In this document: piece by piece, positions 25,793 to 33,323 of the stretch
Position numbering within the stretch: position 1 is the stretch's first letter
How the letters are laid out: every line of letters starts with the position of its first letter
The notes under the pieces: model-generated
What the model was told of the DNA's origin: nothing
The model's database searches: none
Seen by the model: the letters and a program-made list of their open reading frames with translations, nothing else
Program-made: the position numbers and the translations under genes
Source: VAZQ01 sp034669045
Lineage (GTDB): Bacteria; Pseudomonadota; Alphaproteobacteria; Rhizobiales; Xanthobacteraceae
Assembly: GCA_034669045.1 (NCBI GenBank)
Contig: JAXDOD010000143.1
Coordinates: forward strand, 1 to 64,000
DNA: 64,000 nt
Direction of reading: 5' to 3'

Positions 25793-26517
25793 CCATGCGG
25801 GCTGCCGTCGCCGACCTCCCGATCGTGCTCGTAGACGTGTCGTTCCTCGGCGGACAAGTGGCGATCCTCGGCGATGTTTCGCTCATGCTCGGACCGGGTG
25901 CGCCGACCGTGCTGATCGGACCGAACGGCGCCGGCAAGACCACCTTGTTGCGCCTCGCCATGGGACTGATCCGGCCCTCCGGCGGGCGCATCACCTGGGG
26001 CGGCCGCACCGCCGCGCCGCCGACGCGGCGCGCGATCATGTTCCAGCGGCCGGTCATGCTGCGGCGCAGCGCCGCCGGCAACCTGCGCTATGCGCTGGCT
26101 GCGGCCGGGGTCCCGCGCGCCCAGCGCGGCGCGCGCGCCGACGAACTCCTGGCGCAAGCCGGCCTCGCCGATCTGGGCTCCCGCCCGGCGCGCAAACTGT
26201 CCGGCGGCGAGCAGCAGCGCCTCGCGCTCGCCCGTGCCCTGGCCAAGGAGCCGCAGGTGCTGCTCCTCGACGAGCCTACCGCGAGCCTCGATCCGGCCGG
26301 CACCAAGGCGGTCGAGGACGTGATCCGCGCGGCCAGCCTCAGCGGCATCAAGATCGTGATGGCGACGCACGATCTCGGCCAGGCAAGACGCCTGGCCGGC
26401 GAGATCGTGCTCCTGCACCGCGGCCGCATCGTCGAGCATGCGGACGCCGAGACCTTCTTCACCGATCCGCGCACGCCCGAAGCACGCCGGTTCGTCGCCG
26501 GCGAGCTGCTTGTCTGA
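25789..26517 (+). CDS. tupC: Tungstate ABC transporter ATP-binding protein
   Basis: A 242-residue ABC ATPase with Walker A GPNGAGKTT, Q-loop MFQRPVMLRRS, signature LSGGEQQRLALARALA, Walker B VLLLDEPTASLD and H-loop MATHDLGQARRLAG. ATG 25789 overlaps the permease stop (ATGA); ATG 25795 is an alternative. It energises uptake of oxyanion delivered by the downstream binding protein. Confidence 0.9.
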   Translation: MTMRAAVADLPIVLVDVSFLGGQVAILGDVSLMLGPGAPTVLIGPNGAGKTTLLRLAMGLIRPSGGRITWGGRTAAPPTRRAIMFQRPVMLRRSAAGNLRYALAAAGVPRAQRGARADELLAQAGLADLGSRPARKLSGGEQQRLALARALAKEPQVLLLDEPTASLDPAGTKAVEDVIRAASLSGIKIVMATHDLGQARRLAGEIVLLHRGRIVEHADAETFFTDPRTPEARRFVAGELLV

Positions 26518-26542
26518 CTGCCACACGAATGGAGCAGCCACC

Positions 26543-27400
26543 ATGTGGAGCCGCCGCCATCTCGTTCTCGCGGCCGGCCTCGTTGCCGGCCTGGCATTGC
26601 TCGCCGCGTCGCCCACGTTCGCGCAGGACCGATCGATCGTGGTCGCTTCGACCACCTCGACGCAGGACTCCGGGCTGTTCAGCCACATCCTGCCGCGGTT
26701 CAAGACCAGGACCGGCATCGACGTGAAGGTGGTGGCTCAGGGCACCGGACAGGCGCTCGACACCGGCAGGCGCGGCGACGCCGACGTGCTGTTCGTGCAT
26801 GCCCGCGCGGAGGAAGAGAAATTCGTCGCCGGCGGATTCGGCGTGAAGCGCTTCCCGGTCATGTACAACGACTTCGTCCTGGTCGGCCCCAAAAGCGATC
26901 CGGCCGCCATCGGGACCATCAAGGACGTCGCCGAGGCGTTCCGCACCATCAAGGCCAAGGCGGCGCCGTTCATCTCACGCGGCGACCGCTCCGGCACCCA
27001 CCTCGCCGAGCTCGAGCTCTGGAAGGCGGCCGGCATCGACCCCCATCCGCCAGCAGGAAGGCAGGGCGCAAGCCCCTGGTACAAGGAGATCGGCCAGGGC
27101 ATGGGGGCCGCTCTCAACACCGCCTCGGCCGCGAATGCCTACGTGCTCGCCGACCGCGGCACCTGGCTGTCGTTCAAGAACCGCGGCGAGCTCGACGTTC
27201 TCGTCGCCGGCGACAAACGCCTGTTCAACCAGTACGGCGTCATGCTGGTGAGCCCCGCGAAGCACCCGCATGTGAAGCAGGACCTCGGCCAGGCCTTCAT
27301 CGACTGGCTGGTCTCGTCGGACGGTCAGCGGGCGATCGCGGATTACAAGATCGAGGGGCAGCAGCTCTTCTTCCCCAACGCCGACGTCCCGGGTGCGTGA
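26543..27400 (+). CDS. tupA: Tungstate-binding periplasmic protein
   Basis: A 285-residue secreted protein with an N-terminal signal peptide (MWSRRHLVLAAGLVAGLALL, cleavage after TFAQ). The mature protein begins with VVASTTSTQDSGL, the signature of TupA, whose TTST residues bind tungstate. RGDRSGTHLAELELW and NTASAANAYVLADRGTW are further family blocks. TupA is highly selective for tungstate over molybdate in characterised cases, which suggests the neighbouring formate dehydrogenase may use W. Confidence 0.9.
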   Translation: MWSRRHLVLAAGLVAGLALLAASPTFAQDRSIVVASTTSTQDSGLFSHILPRFKTRTGIDVKVVAQGTGQALDTGRRGDADVLFVHARAEEEKFVAGGFGVKRFPVMYNDFVLVGPKSDPAAIGTIKDVAEAFRTIKAKAAPFISRGDRSGTHLAELELWKAAGIDPHPPAGRQGASPWYKEIGQGMGAALNTASAANAYVLADRGTWLSFKNRGELDVLVAGDKRLFNQYGVMLVSPAKHPHVKQDLGQAFIDWLVSSDGQRAIADYKIEGQQLFFPNADVPGA

Positions 27401-27544
27401 ACGGACGCCGCGCGGTGCAACGGGATGGCGGATTGGACGATGGCCACGCGCTTTGACAACGCGGCCGTTCTGGTGAACGATCCCGCACCACATTGGGTTG
27501 TCGCAAGACCAGGTCGGTCGGCAGCTTCGCTCGCGGTGTCTTCG

Positions 27545-27952
27545 ATGGCCAGGCGGCGCTCTTCGATCGGCTTCCTCGGCATCTTCGGCAGGTCCCATGA
27601 CCTGCGGCAATTCGACCAAGCGTTACGCTCGGTCGACCTGCATCCGAAACTCGTTCCCGAAGCCGTCAAGCTGACCGCCGTGAGCCTGCTCAAGGACCAG
27701 GCCGACAGCGACGATCCGCCGCTTGCGGCCTACCGCTCCGCCGCCGAGATCGTGGGCTACTGCATGATCGGCGCCGACGCATTTGCCGGCGCCAACGAGG
27801 AGGGGCTCGCGCTCGCGGTGGAGCGCCGGATCGAGGCGGCGCTTGTGTCGGGCAGCAGCCTCGATGCCCAACTGGTGTTGTTGACCTTGCATGCCAAAGT
27901 CATCCAGCCGAGCGTGGTCAGCCACTATGGGCTTGAAAGCGCGGGCGGCTGA
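27545..27952 (+). CDS. Conserved hypothetical protein
   Basis: A 135-residue soluble protein from ATG 27545, MARRRSSIGFLGIFGRSHDL, then RQFDQALRSVDLHPKLVPEA and a helical C-terminal part with SAAEIVGYCMIGADAFAGAN. No catalytic motif or membrane segment. The frame is open back to 27425, but those residues look unlike protein. It sits between the two metal transporters on the same strand; I do not recognise a function. Confidence 0.6.
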   Translation: MARRRSSIGFLGIFGRSHDLRQFDQALRSVDLHPKLVPEAVKLTAVSLLKDQADSDDPPLAAYRSAAEIVGYCMIGADAFAGANEEGLALAVERRIEAALVSGSSLDAQLVLLTLHAKVIQPSVVSHYGLESAGG

Positions 27953-27974
27953 TGCGCATTGACTTTGCCGGATG

Positions 27975-28072
27975 GCTTCGTCTTCCGCTCGTCGCCGCGA
28001 AAGCGGGAACCCAGGACGATCAGTCGGCAACAGCGGTCGAGCCTGGATTCCCGCTTGCGCGGGAATGAGCGG
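27975..28072. repeat. REP-like palindromic repeat
   Basis: Inverted copies GCGGGAACCCAGG (28003-28015) and CCTGGATTCCCGC (28042-28054) flank a 26-nt spacer, and the right part alone folds as ATTCCCGC-TTGC-GCGGGAAT (28047-28066, 8-bp stem). This is the layout of REP/BIME-type extragenic repeats of Bradyrhizobium-like genomes. Confidence 0.6.
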
Positions 28073-28107
28073 ATGGAGGTCGATCGAAATCGATCGGAGA
28101 CGAATCC

Positions 28108-29133
28108 ATGCAGCCTGATCGCCGCACGATCTTGACCGGTCTCGCCGCCACGCTGGTGGCGCCGCGGAGTGCGCATGCCGCCACCGTGACCGATGGCGCC
28201 GGCCGCGCCGTGCCGGTGCCGGCGAAGGTCGAGCGCGTGTTCCCGGCGGGACCGCCGGCGGCGATCCAGCTCTACACGCTGGCGCCCGAGCTCTTGCTCG
28301 GCTGGCCGCGCGCCAACCACCCGAATGAGCGCGAGTTCCTGCACCCCGAGGTCGGCGCGCGGCCCGAGGTGGGCCGCATCACCGGGCGCGGCAACACCGC
28401 CAATCTCGAAGTCGTGCTCGCGCTCAAGCCCGACCTCATCCTCGACATCGGCAGCGTGACCGCGACCTATGTGTCGCTCGCCGACCGGGTGCAGGAGCAG
28501 ACCGGCATTCCCTATGCGCTGCTCGACGGGCGCTTCGACGGCATCGCGAACTCCTACCGCGTGATGGGGGAACTCACCGGCCGGCGCGACGCCGCGGAAG
28601 CGCTCGCGCGCTATTCCGAAGACACGGTGAAGACCATCGCCGGGCGCATCGCCGCGATCGCGCGCGAGCGGCGGCCCCGGGTCTATTATGCGCGCGGGCC
28701 GCGCGGGCTCGAGACCGGGCTCGGCGGCTCGATCAACGTGGAGACGATCGAGCTCATGGCGCAGAACGTCGCGGGCGAAACACGCGGCGGGCTTGCGACG
28801 GTGTCGATCGAGCAAGTGCTGTTGTGGAACCCGGACGTGATCGTCACCATCGATGTCGACTTCGCGGCGACCGTGCTCAACGAGCGCGCCTGGGCGCCGG
28901 TCGCCGCCGTGCGGGCGCGCCGCGTGCACCTCTCGCCCAGGCTGCCGTTCGGCTGGGTCGATTTCCCGCCGTCGGTGAACCGGCTGATCGGGCTGTGGTG
29001 GCTGGCGAAGATCCTCTATCCGGAGCTGTTCCCGGAGGACCTGCGCGCGCTCACGCGCGACTTCTACGGGCGCTTCTATCACGTGGCGCTGACCGAGGCG
29101 CAGGTCGACCGCGTGCTGGCGGGACGGGATTGA
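28108..29133 (+). CDS. Metal-chelate/oxyanion ABC transporter binding protein
   Basis: A 341-residue protein with a Tat-like or Sec signal (MQPDRRTILTGLAATLVAP, AHA cleavage) and a PF01497-type periplasmic binding fold: VERVFPAGPPAAIQLYTLAP, LEVVLALKPDLILDIGSV, LLWNPDVIVTIDVDF and a C-terminal lobe with FGWVDFPPSVNRLIGLWWLA. The family carries ferric siderophores, haem, cobalamin or, in the MolA branch, molybdate/tungstate. FecCD-type permease and ATPase follow. Given the Mo/W genes on all sides, an oxyanion is a serious alternative to iron. Confidence 0.82.
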   Translation: MQPDRRTILTGLAATLVAPRSAHAATVTDGAGRAVPVPAKVERVFPAGPPAAIQLYTLAPELLLGWPRANHPNEREFLHPEVGARPEVGRITGRGNTANLEVVLALKPDLILDIGSVTATYVSLADRVQEQTGIPYALLDGRFDGIANSYRVMGELTGRRDAAEALARYSEDTVKTIAGRIAAIARERRPRVYYARGPRGLETGLGGSINVETIELMAQNVAGETRGGLATVSIEQVLLWNPDVIVTIDVDFAATVLNERAWAPVAAVRARRVHLSPRLPFGWVDFPPSVNRLIGLWWLAKILYPELFPEDLRALTRDFYGRFYHVALTEAQVDRVLAGRD

Positions 29134-29164
29134 GGCCGGGAAACGCGTGGCGATGCAGCAAGCG

Positions 29165-29370
29165 ATGCTGTCGCCTCCCGTGCCCTTGCCCGTTGCGGGA
29201 GAGGGCTCAAGACAGAACCCACGCGCACGATCGGGTGAGAGGTTTGCTTCGTCAGAAGTCCTTCTTACCAGGCAGGCCCCTCACCCATGCACGTGTGTTG
29301 CCTGCTGCGCGGAGCCCACTCCCGCGACGGGAGAGGGCGCGAGAACACGCGCCGGCGTTCGCGGCCTGTG
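29165..29370. repeat. Mosaic palindromic intergenic repeat
   Basis: Contains hairpin GCCCTTGCCCG-TTG-CGGGAGAGGGC (about 29181-29207) and a related block CTCCCGCGACGGGAGAGGG near 29320-29340, with CCCCTCACCC between them. The same vocabulary recurs at 35.2 kb and 59.5 kb, so it is a dispersed repeat family. It fills the 292-nt gap between the binding-protein and permease genes; no gene is seen there. Confidence 0.55.
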
Positions 29371-29425
29371 AGCCCGCTGTTATAGTACGCCCGCAATATT
29401 CCGCCGCTCCGGCCGCAGGTTTCCG

Positions 29426-30439
29426 ATGCCGCGTTCCGCCCTTCCCGGCCTCCTGATCGCGCTTGCCGTGCTGGCGGCCGGCCTGCTCGTCGCCTTCACC
29501 GTCGGGCGCTACCCGGTGAGCCTGGCGGAGCTGGCCGACGTGCTGTGGTCGCGGCTGGCCGGCCGGCCGTCGTCGGCCGCGCCCGCGGTCGAGAACGTCA
29601 TCCTGCTGGTGCGCGGGCCGCGCGTGCTCGCCGCGGTGCTGGTCGGGGCCGCACTCGCGGTCGCCGGCACCGCCTTCCAGGGCCTCTTTCGCAATCCGCT
29701 GGTCTCGCCCGACATCCTGGGCGCCTCCTCGGGCGCGGCGCTCGGCGCGGTGATCGGCATCTATTTCTCGCTCGGCGTGATCGCGATCGAGGGCCTCGCC
29801 TTCGCGGGCGGGCTCGCGGCGGTGGCCGCGGTCTATGCCATCGGCTCGCTGCTGCAGTCGCGCGACCCGATCCTGGTGCTGGTGCTCACCGGCGTCGTGG
29901 TCGGCGCGCTGCTCGGCGCCGGCGTCGGGCTCGTGAAATATCTCGCCGATCCCTACAACCAGCTTCCCGCGATGACGTTCTGGCTGCTCGGCAGCCTGGC
30001 CTCGACCAGCGTCGCCGATCTCCTGCCGCTCGCGGGGCCGGTCGCCGTCGGCACCATCGTGCTGGTCGCCCTGCGCTGGCGCATGAACGTGATGTCGCTG
30101 CCGGAAGAAGAAGCGCGCGCGCTCGGCGTCGCCACCGGCCCGCTGCGCATCGCCATCGTCGCCGCCGCCACGCTGGTGACCTCCGCGAGCGTGGCGACCG
30201 CCGGCATCATCGGCTGGGTCGGGCTGGTGGTGCCGCATCTGGCGCGCGCTTTGGTCGGTCCCGATTTCCCGAAGCTCGTCCCGGCCGCGGCGCTGCTCGG
30301 CGGCGGCTATCTCCTGTTCATCGACACGCTGGCGCGCACCGCCGCGCCGATCGAGATCCCGCTCGGCATTCTCACCGCCGTCATCGGCACGCCGTTCTTC
30401 ATCTGGCTGCTCGCCGGCATGCAGCGGACCTGGTCATGA
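29426..30439 (+). CDS. FecCD-family ABC transporter permease
   Basis: A 337-residue polytopic membrane protein with eight to ten hydrophobic helices. Family blocks: RGPRVLAAVLVGAALAVAGT, FQGLFRNPLVSPDILGASSG and GIIGWVGLVVPHLARALVGP. This is the BtuC/FecCD permease type. It partners the binding protein before it and overlaps the ATPase gene (ATGA). Confidence 0.92.
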   Translation: MPRSALPGLLIALAVLAAGLLVAFTVGRYPVSLAELADVLWSRLAGRPSSAAPAVENVILLVRGPRVLAAVLVGAALAVAGTAFQGLFRNPLVSPDILGASSGAALGAVIGIYFSLGVIAIEGLAFAGGLAAVAAVYAIGSLLQSRDPILVLVLTGVVVGALLGAGVGLVKYLADPYNQLPAMTFWLLGSLASTSVADLLPLAGPVAVGTIVLVALRWRMNVMSLPEEEARALGVATGPLRIAIVAAATLVTSASVATAGIIGWVGLVVPHLARALVGPDFPKLVPAAALLGGGYLLFIDTLARTAAPIEIPLGILTAVIGTPFFIWLLAGMQRTWS

Positions 30440-31203
30440 GCCTCGCCGGCCACGCGCTCACCATCGGCTACAGCGACCGCGTGGTCGGGCGCGGGCTCGA
30501 CGTGGCGGTCACGCAGGGCGAGGTGCTGGCGCTGCTTGGCCCCAATGGCGGCGGCAAGACCACGCTGCTCAAGACGCTGCTCGGGCTGCTGGCGCCGAAG
30601 GCCGGCAAGGTCAGCATCGGCGGCCGCCCGCTCGCGAGCTTCTCGATCGCGGAGCGCGCGCGCCAGATCGCCTATGTGCCGCAGGTGCATACGCCGACCT
30701 TCGCCTTCTCGGTGGAGGCCGTGGTGCTGATGGGCCGCACCGCCCACGGCAGCCTGTTCAGCCGGCCGTCCGCGCAGGACCGCGCCGTCGCCGCGCGCGT
30801 GCTGGCGCAATTCGGCATCGCGCATCTCACGCAGCGGCCCTACACCATGATCTCGGGCGGCGAGCGCCAGCTCGTGCTGCTCGCCCGCGCGCTGGCGCAG
30901 GAGCCGCAGTTCATCGTGCTCGACGAGCCGACCGCGAGCCTCGACTTCGGCAACCAGGGCAAGGTGATGCGCGAGATCCGCGCGCTCGCGGCGTCCGGCC
31001 ATGGCGTGCTGTTCACCACGCACGATCCAAACCACGCGCTGCGCGCGGCCGACCGCGCCTATCTGCTGCGCGACGGGCAGCGCATCGCCGAGGGCGCCGT
31101 GCGCGCGGTGCTCACACGCGCGCAGCTCGAGGAGCTCTATGGCGCGCCGGTGGAGACGCTGACCGACCCGGCCAGCGGCGCGAGCGCGTTCCTCCCGGGC
31201 TGA
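30436..31203 (+). CDS. FecE-type ABC transporter ATP-binding protein
   Basis: A 255-residue ABC ATPase with Walker A GPNGGGKTT, a Q-loop in IAYVPQVHTPTFAFSVEAVV, the signature ISGGERQLVLLARALAQ, Walker B FIVLDEPTASLD and FTTHDPNHALRAAD. The spacing and Q-loop context fit the siderophore/B12/molybdate (FecE/MolC) subgroup. Overlap with the permease gene shows co-translation. Confidence 0.92.
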   Translation: MSLAGHALTIGYSDRVVGRGLDVAVTQGEVLALLGPNGGGKTTLLKTLLGLLAPKAGKVSIGGRPLASFSIAERARQIAYVPQVHTPTFAFSVEAVVLMGRTAHGSLFSRPSAQDRAVAARVLAQFGIAHLTQRPYTMISGGERQLVLLARALAQEPQFIVLDEPTASLDFGNQGKVMREIRALAASGHGVLFTTHDPNHALRAADRAYLLRDGQRIAEGAVRAVLTRAQLEELYGAPVETLTDPASGASAFLPG

Positions 31204-31307
31204 GCGCTTGCGATGCTCCCCGCCCCGTCACGGTTGCGGGGCTGCGGAGAGGGAACCGGAACCCGGCCCGGGCGTTCTCCTGGGACCTTGTCACGTTGGA
31301 GGTTTCC

Positions 31308-31394
31308 ATGGGACGCGGACTGCTGCTTTGGCTCATCGGAATTCCGATTCCGGTCATCCTGATCGTCTGGCTGCTCGGCGGCCTGCACGGCTAG
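31308..31394 (+). CDS. 28-residue single-pass membrane peptide
   Basis: ATG 31308 follows GGAGG with 5 nt spacing and encodes MGRGLLLWLIGIPIPVILIV then WLLGGLHG. It is one hydrophobic helix with a basic N-terminus. I know very similar tiny proteins annotated as hypothetical in Bradyrhizobium relatives. It is too short for usual gene callers. The strong ribosome site and membrane-helix composition support it. Confidence 0.65.
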   Translation: MGRGLLLWLIGIPIPVILIVWLLGGLHG

Positions 31395-31488
31395 GCGGCC
31401 CCACCGCCGGGCGAGAAGGCGACTTTTCGCCGGCTGGCACACGCGACGTTCACCGGATGCGGTGAAGTATGCGGGAAGGCCAGAACGG

Positions 31489-31515
31489 AAAGCCCGGCGC
31501 AAGCCGGGCTTTTCC
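31489..31515 (+). terminator. Rho-independent terminator hairpin
   Basis: AAGCCCGGC, loop GCAA or similar, GCCGGGCTT followed by TTCC: a near-perfect 9-bp GC-rich stem ending in a short T run. It lies after the 28-residue gene and 38 nt before fdhD, so it should end the upstream transcript and insulate fdhD. It could also act as an attenuator. Confidence 0.6.
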
Positions 31516-31552
31516 GTGCGCCGATGGGCGTGCGCGTGATAGCATCGCGCCG

Positions 31553-32449
31553 ATGCGCAAGCGCCCCAAGGAAATTCTCAAAGAGCTGCTGATCCGGCCC
31601 GACCCGCTCGATCCGCGGCTGACCGAGCGGGTCGCCGGCGTCGACCAGAGCGGCCAGCCGATCGAGACCCGCGTGACGGTCGAGCGCGCGCTGACGATCT
31701 TCCTCAATTCGCAGGAGATCGTGACCGCGATGACGATCGGCGACTACCCGGACTATCTCGCGATCGGCTACCTGCTCAACCAGCACATGCTGCTTGCCGA
31801 CGACGTGGTCACCGGCGTCGACTACGACGAGGAGCTCGCCGTCGTCGTGGTGCGCACCAAGCGCAAGACCAACTACGAGAAGAAGCTCAAGAAGAAGGTG
31901 CAGACCTCGGGCTGCGCCCAGGGCACCGTGTTCGGCGACCTGATGGAGGCGCTGGAGAACGTCAAGCTGCCGGACGCCGAGCTGCGCACCTCCTGGCTCT
32001 ACACGCTGACCGGCAAGATCAACACCACGCCCTCGCTCTACCTCGAAGCGGGCGCGATCCACGGCTGCGTGCTGGCGCACAAGGACGTGCCGCTGGTCTA
32101 CATGGAGGACGTCGGACGCCACAACGCGGTCGACAAGATCGCCGGCTGGATGTTCAAGCACCGCGTGCGCCCCGACGATAAGATCTTCTACACCACCGGC
32201 CGCCTCACCTCGGAGATGATCATCAAGACCGTGCGCATGGGCATCCCGATCCTGGTGTCGCGCTCGGGCTTCACCGCCTGGGGCGTCGAGCTCGCGCGCA
32301 AGGCCAACCTGACGCTGATCGGGCGCGCGCGCGGCAAGCGCTTCGTCGCGCTCGCCGGCGAAAGCCGCATCGTGTTCGACCAGGACCTGCGCTACGTCGC
32401 GGAGGAAAGCAGCAAGCACCGGCGCAAGGCGGCGGTGGGGGATGAGTGA
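31553..32449 (+). CDS. fdhD: Formate dehydrogenase sulfurtransferase FdhD
   Basis: A 298-residue protein containing FdhD blocks: TVERALTIFLNSQEIVTAMT, DYPDYLAIGYLLNQ, EDVGRHNAVDKIAGW and SEMIIKTVRMGIPILVSRSG. FdhD passes sulfur from IscS to the Mo/W cofactor before it enters formate dehydrogenase. E. coli FdhD has a C121-x2-C124 pair; here C121 is followed by AQG, so the second Cys is missing. ATG 31553 was chosen because conserved sequence starts there. It overlaps mobA by 8 nt. Confidence 0.93.
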   Translation: MRKRPKEILKELLIRPDPLDPRLTERVAGVDQSGQPIETRVTVERALTIFLNSQEIVTAMTIGDYPDYLAIGYLLNQHMLLADDVVTGVDYDEELAVVVVRTKRKTNYEKKLKKKVQTSGCAQGTVFGDLMEALENVKLPDAELRTSWLYTLTGKINTTPSLYLEAGAIHGCVLAHKDVPLVYMEDVGRHNAVDKIAGWMFKHRVRPDDKIFYTTGRLTSEMIIKTVRMGIPILVSRSGFTAWGVELARKANLTLIGRARGKRFVALAGESRIVFDQDLRYVAEESSKHRRKAAVGDE

Positions 32450-33092
32450 GAGCGTTGGCCTCGGGCCCGCTGATCGTCCCAGCCTCGGCCTCGTCCTCGC
32501 CGGCGGACTGGCGCGGCGCATGGGCGGCGGCGACAAGGCGCGCCTCCGGATCGGCGGCGCCACCATCCTGCAGCGGGTGCTCGCGCGCCTCACGCCGCAA
32601 TGCAGCGCGGTGATCCTCAACGCCAACGGCGATCCGGCGCGCTTCGCCGATACGCGGCTGCCGGTGATCGCCGACGGCATCCCGGGATTTGCCGGCCCGC
32701 TCGCCGGCATCCTCGCCGGCCTCGACTGGGCGGCCGCGCATGCGCCCGAGGCCGCCACGCTCGTCAGCGTGCCGGGCGACTGCCCGTTCCTGCCGGCCGA
32801 CCTCGTGTCACGCCTGCACGGCGCGCGGCGCGCGGCCGGGCTGCCGCTGGCCTGCGCGCGCTCGGGCGAATGGCGTCATCCGGTGGTCGGCCTGTGGCCG
32901 GTGGCGCTGCGCGACGACCTGCGCGCGGCGGTGACGGTCGAGGACCTGCACAAGATCGAGATCTGGACCGCCCGCCACGGCGTCGCCATCGCGGACTGGC
33001 CGGCGGCGCCGGTCGATCCGTTCTTCAACGTGAACACGCCCGCAGACCTGGCCGAAGCCGAGCGCATCGCGGCGCATGATGGCGGCGCATGA
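32442..33092 (+). CDS. mobA: Molybdenum cofactor guanylyltransferase
   Basis: A 216-residue nucleotidyltransferase with LVLAGGLARRMGGGDKARL, the GTP-binding signature of MobA, then FAGPLAGILAGLDWA, SVPGDCPFLPADLV and FFNVNTPADLAEAE. It attaches GMP to Mo-molybdopterin to make the bis-MGD form used by formate dehydrogenase. It is co-translated with fdhD. Confidence 0.93.
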   Translation: MSESVGLGPADRPSLGLVLAGGLARRMGGGDKARLRIGGATILQRVLARLTPQCSAVILNANGDPARFADTRLPVIADGIPGFAGPLAGILAGLDWAAAHAPEAATLVSVPGDCPFLPADLVSRLHGARRAAGLPLACARSGEWRHPVVGLWPVALRDDLRAAVTVEDLHKIEIWTARHGVAIADWPAAPVDPFFNVNTPADLAEAERIAAHDGGA

Positions 33093-33187
33093 GGGCGGCG
33101 TTTGATCGCGCCCATTGATCCCTTGCGCCGGCCGGGGCGGGGTCCATAATCGCGCCGGACATCGGTTGCTCCGGGAGGATCACGATC

Positions 33188-33310
33188 ATGCGGGTCTTTT
33201 TGCTGTCATGCATCGCCGCCGCCGTCCTCGCCAGCGCGACCGCGCTCGTCTTGAACCACTACCAGAAGCCCGTCGACGTGGCGTATAGGCCGGTGAGCGT
33301 GCGCCTCTGA
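33188..33310 (+). CDS. 40-residue protein with N-terminal membrane helix
   Basis: ATG 33188 is preceded by GGGAGG, 9 nt away, and encodes MRVFLLSCIAAAVLASATAL, then VLNHYQKPVDVAYRPVSVRL and a stop. The N-terminus is a signal-anchor or signal peptide. It ends 13 nt before the convergent moeA gene. I do not know a function; similar short secreted peptides are common as hypotheticals in related genera. Confidence 0.6.
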   Translation: MRVFLLSCIAAAVLASATALVLNHYQKPVDVAYRPVSVRL

Positions 33311-33323
33311 CCTGAGGGCGCCG

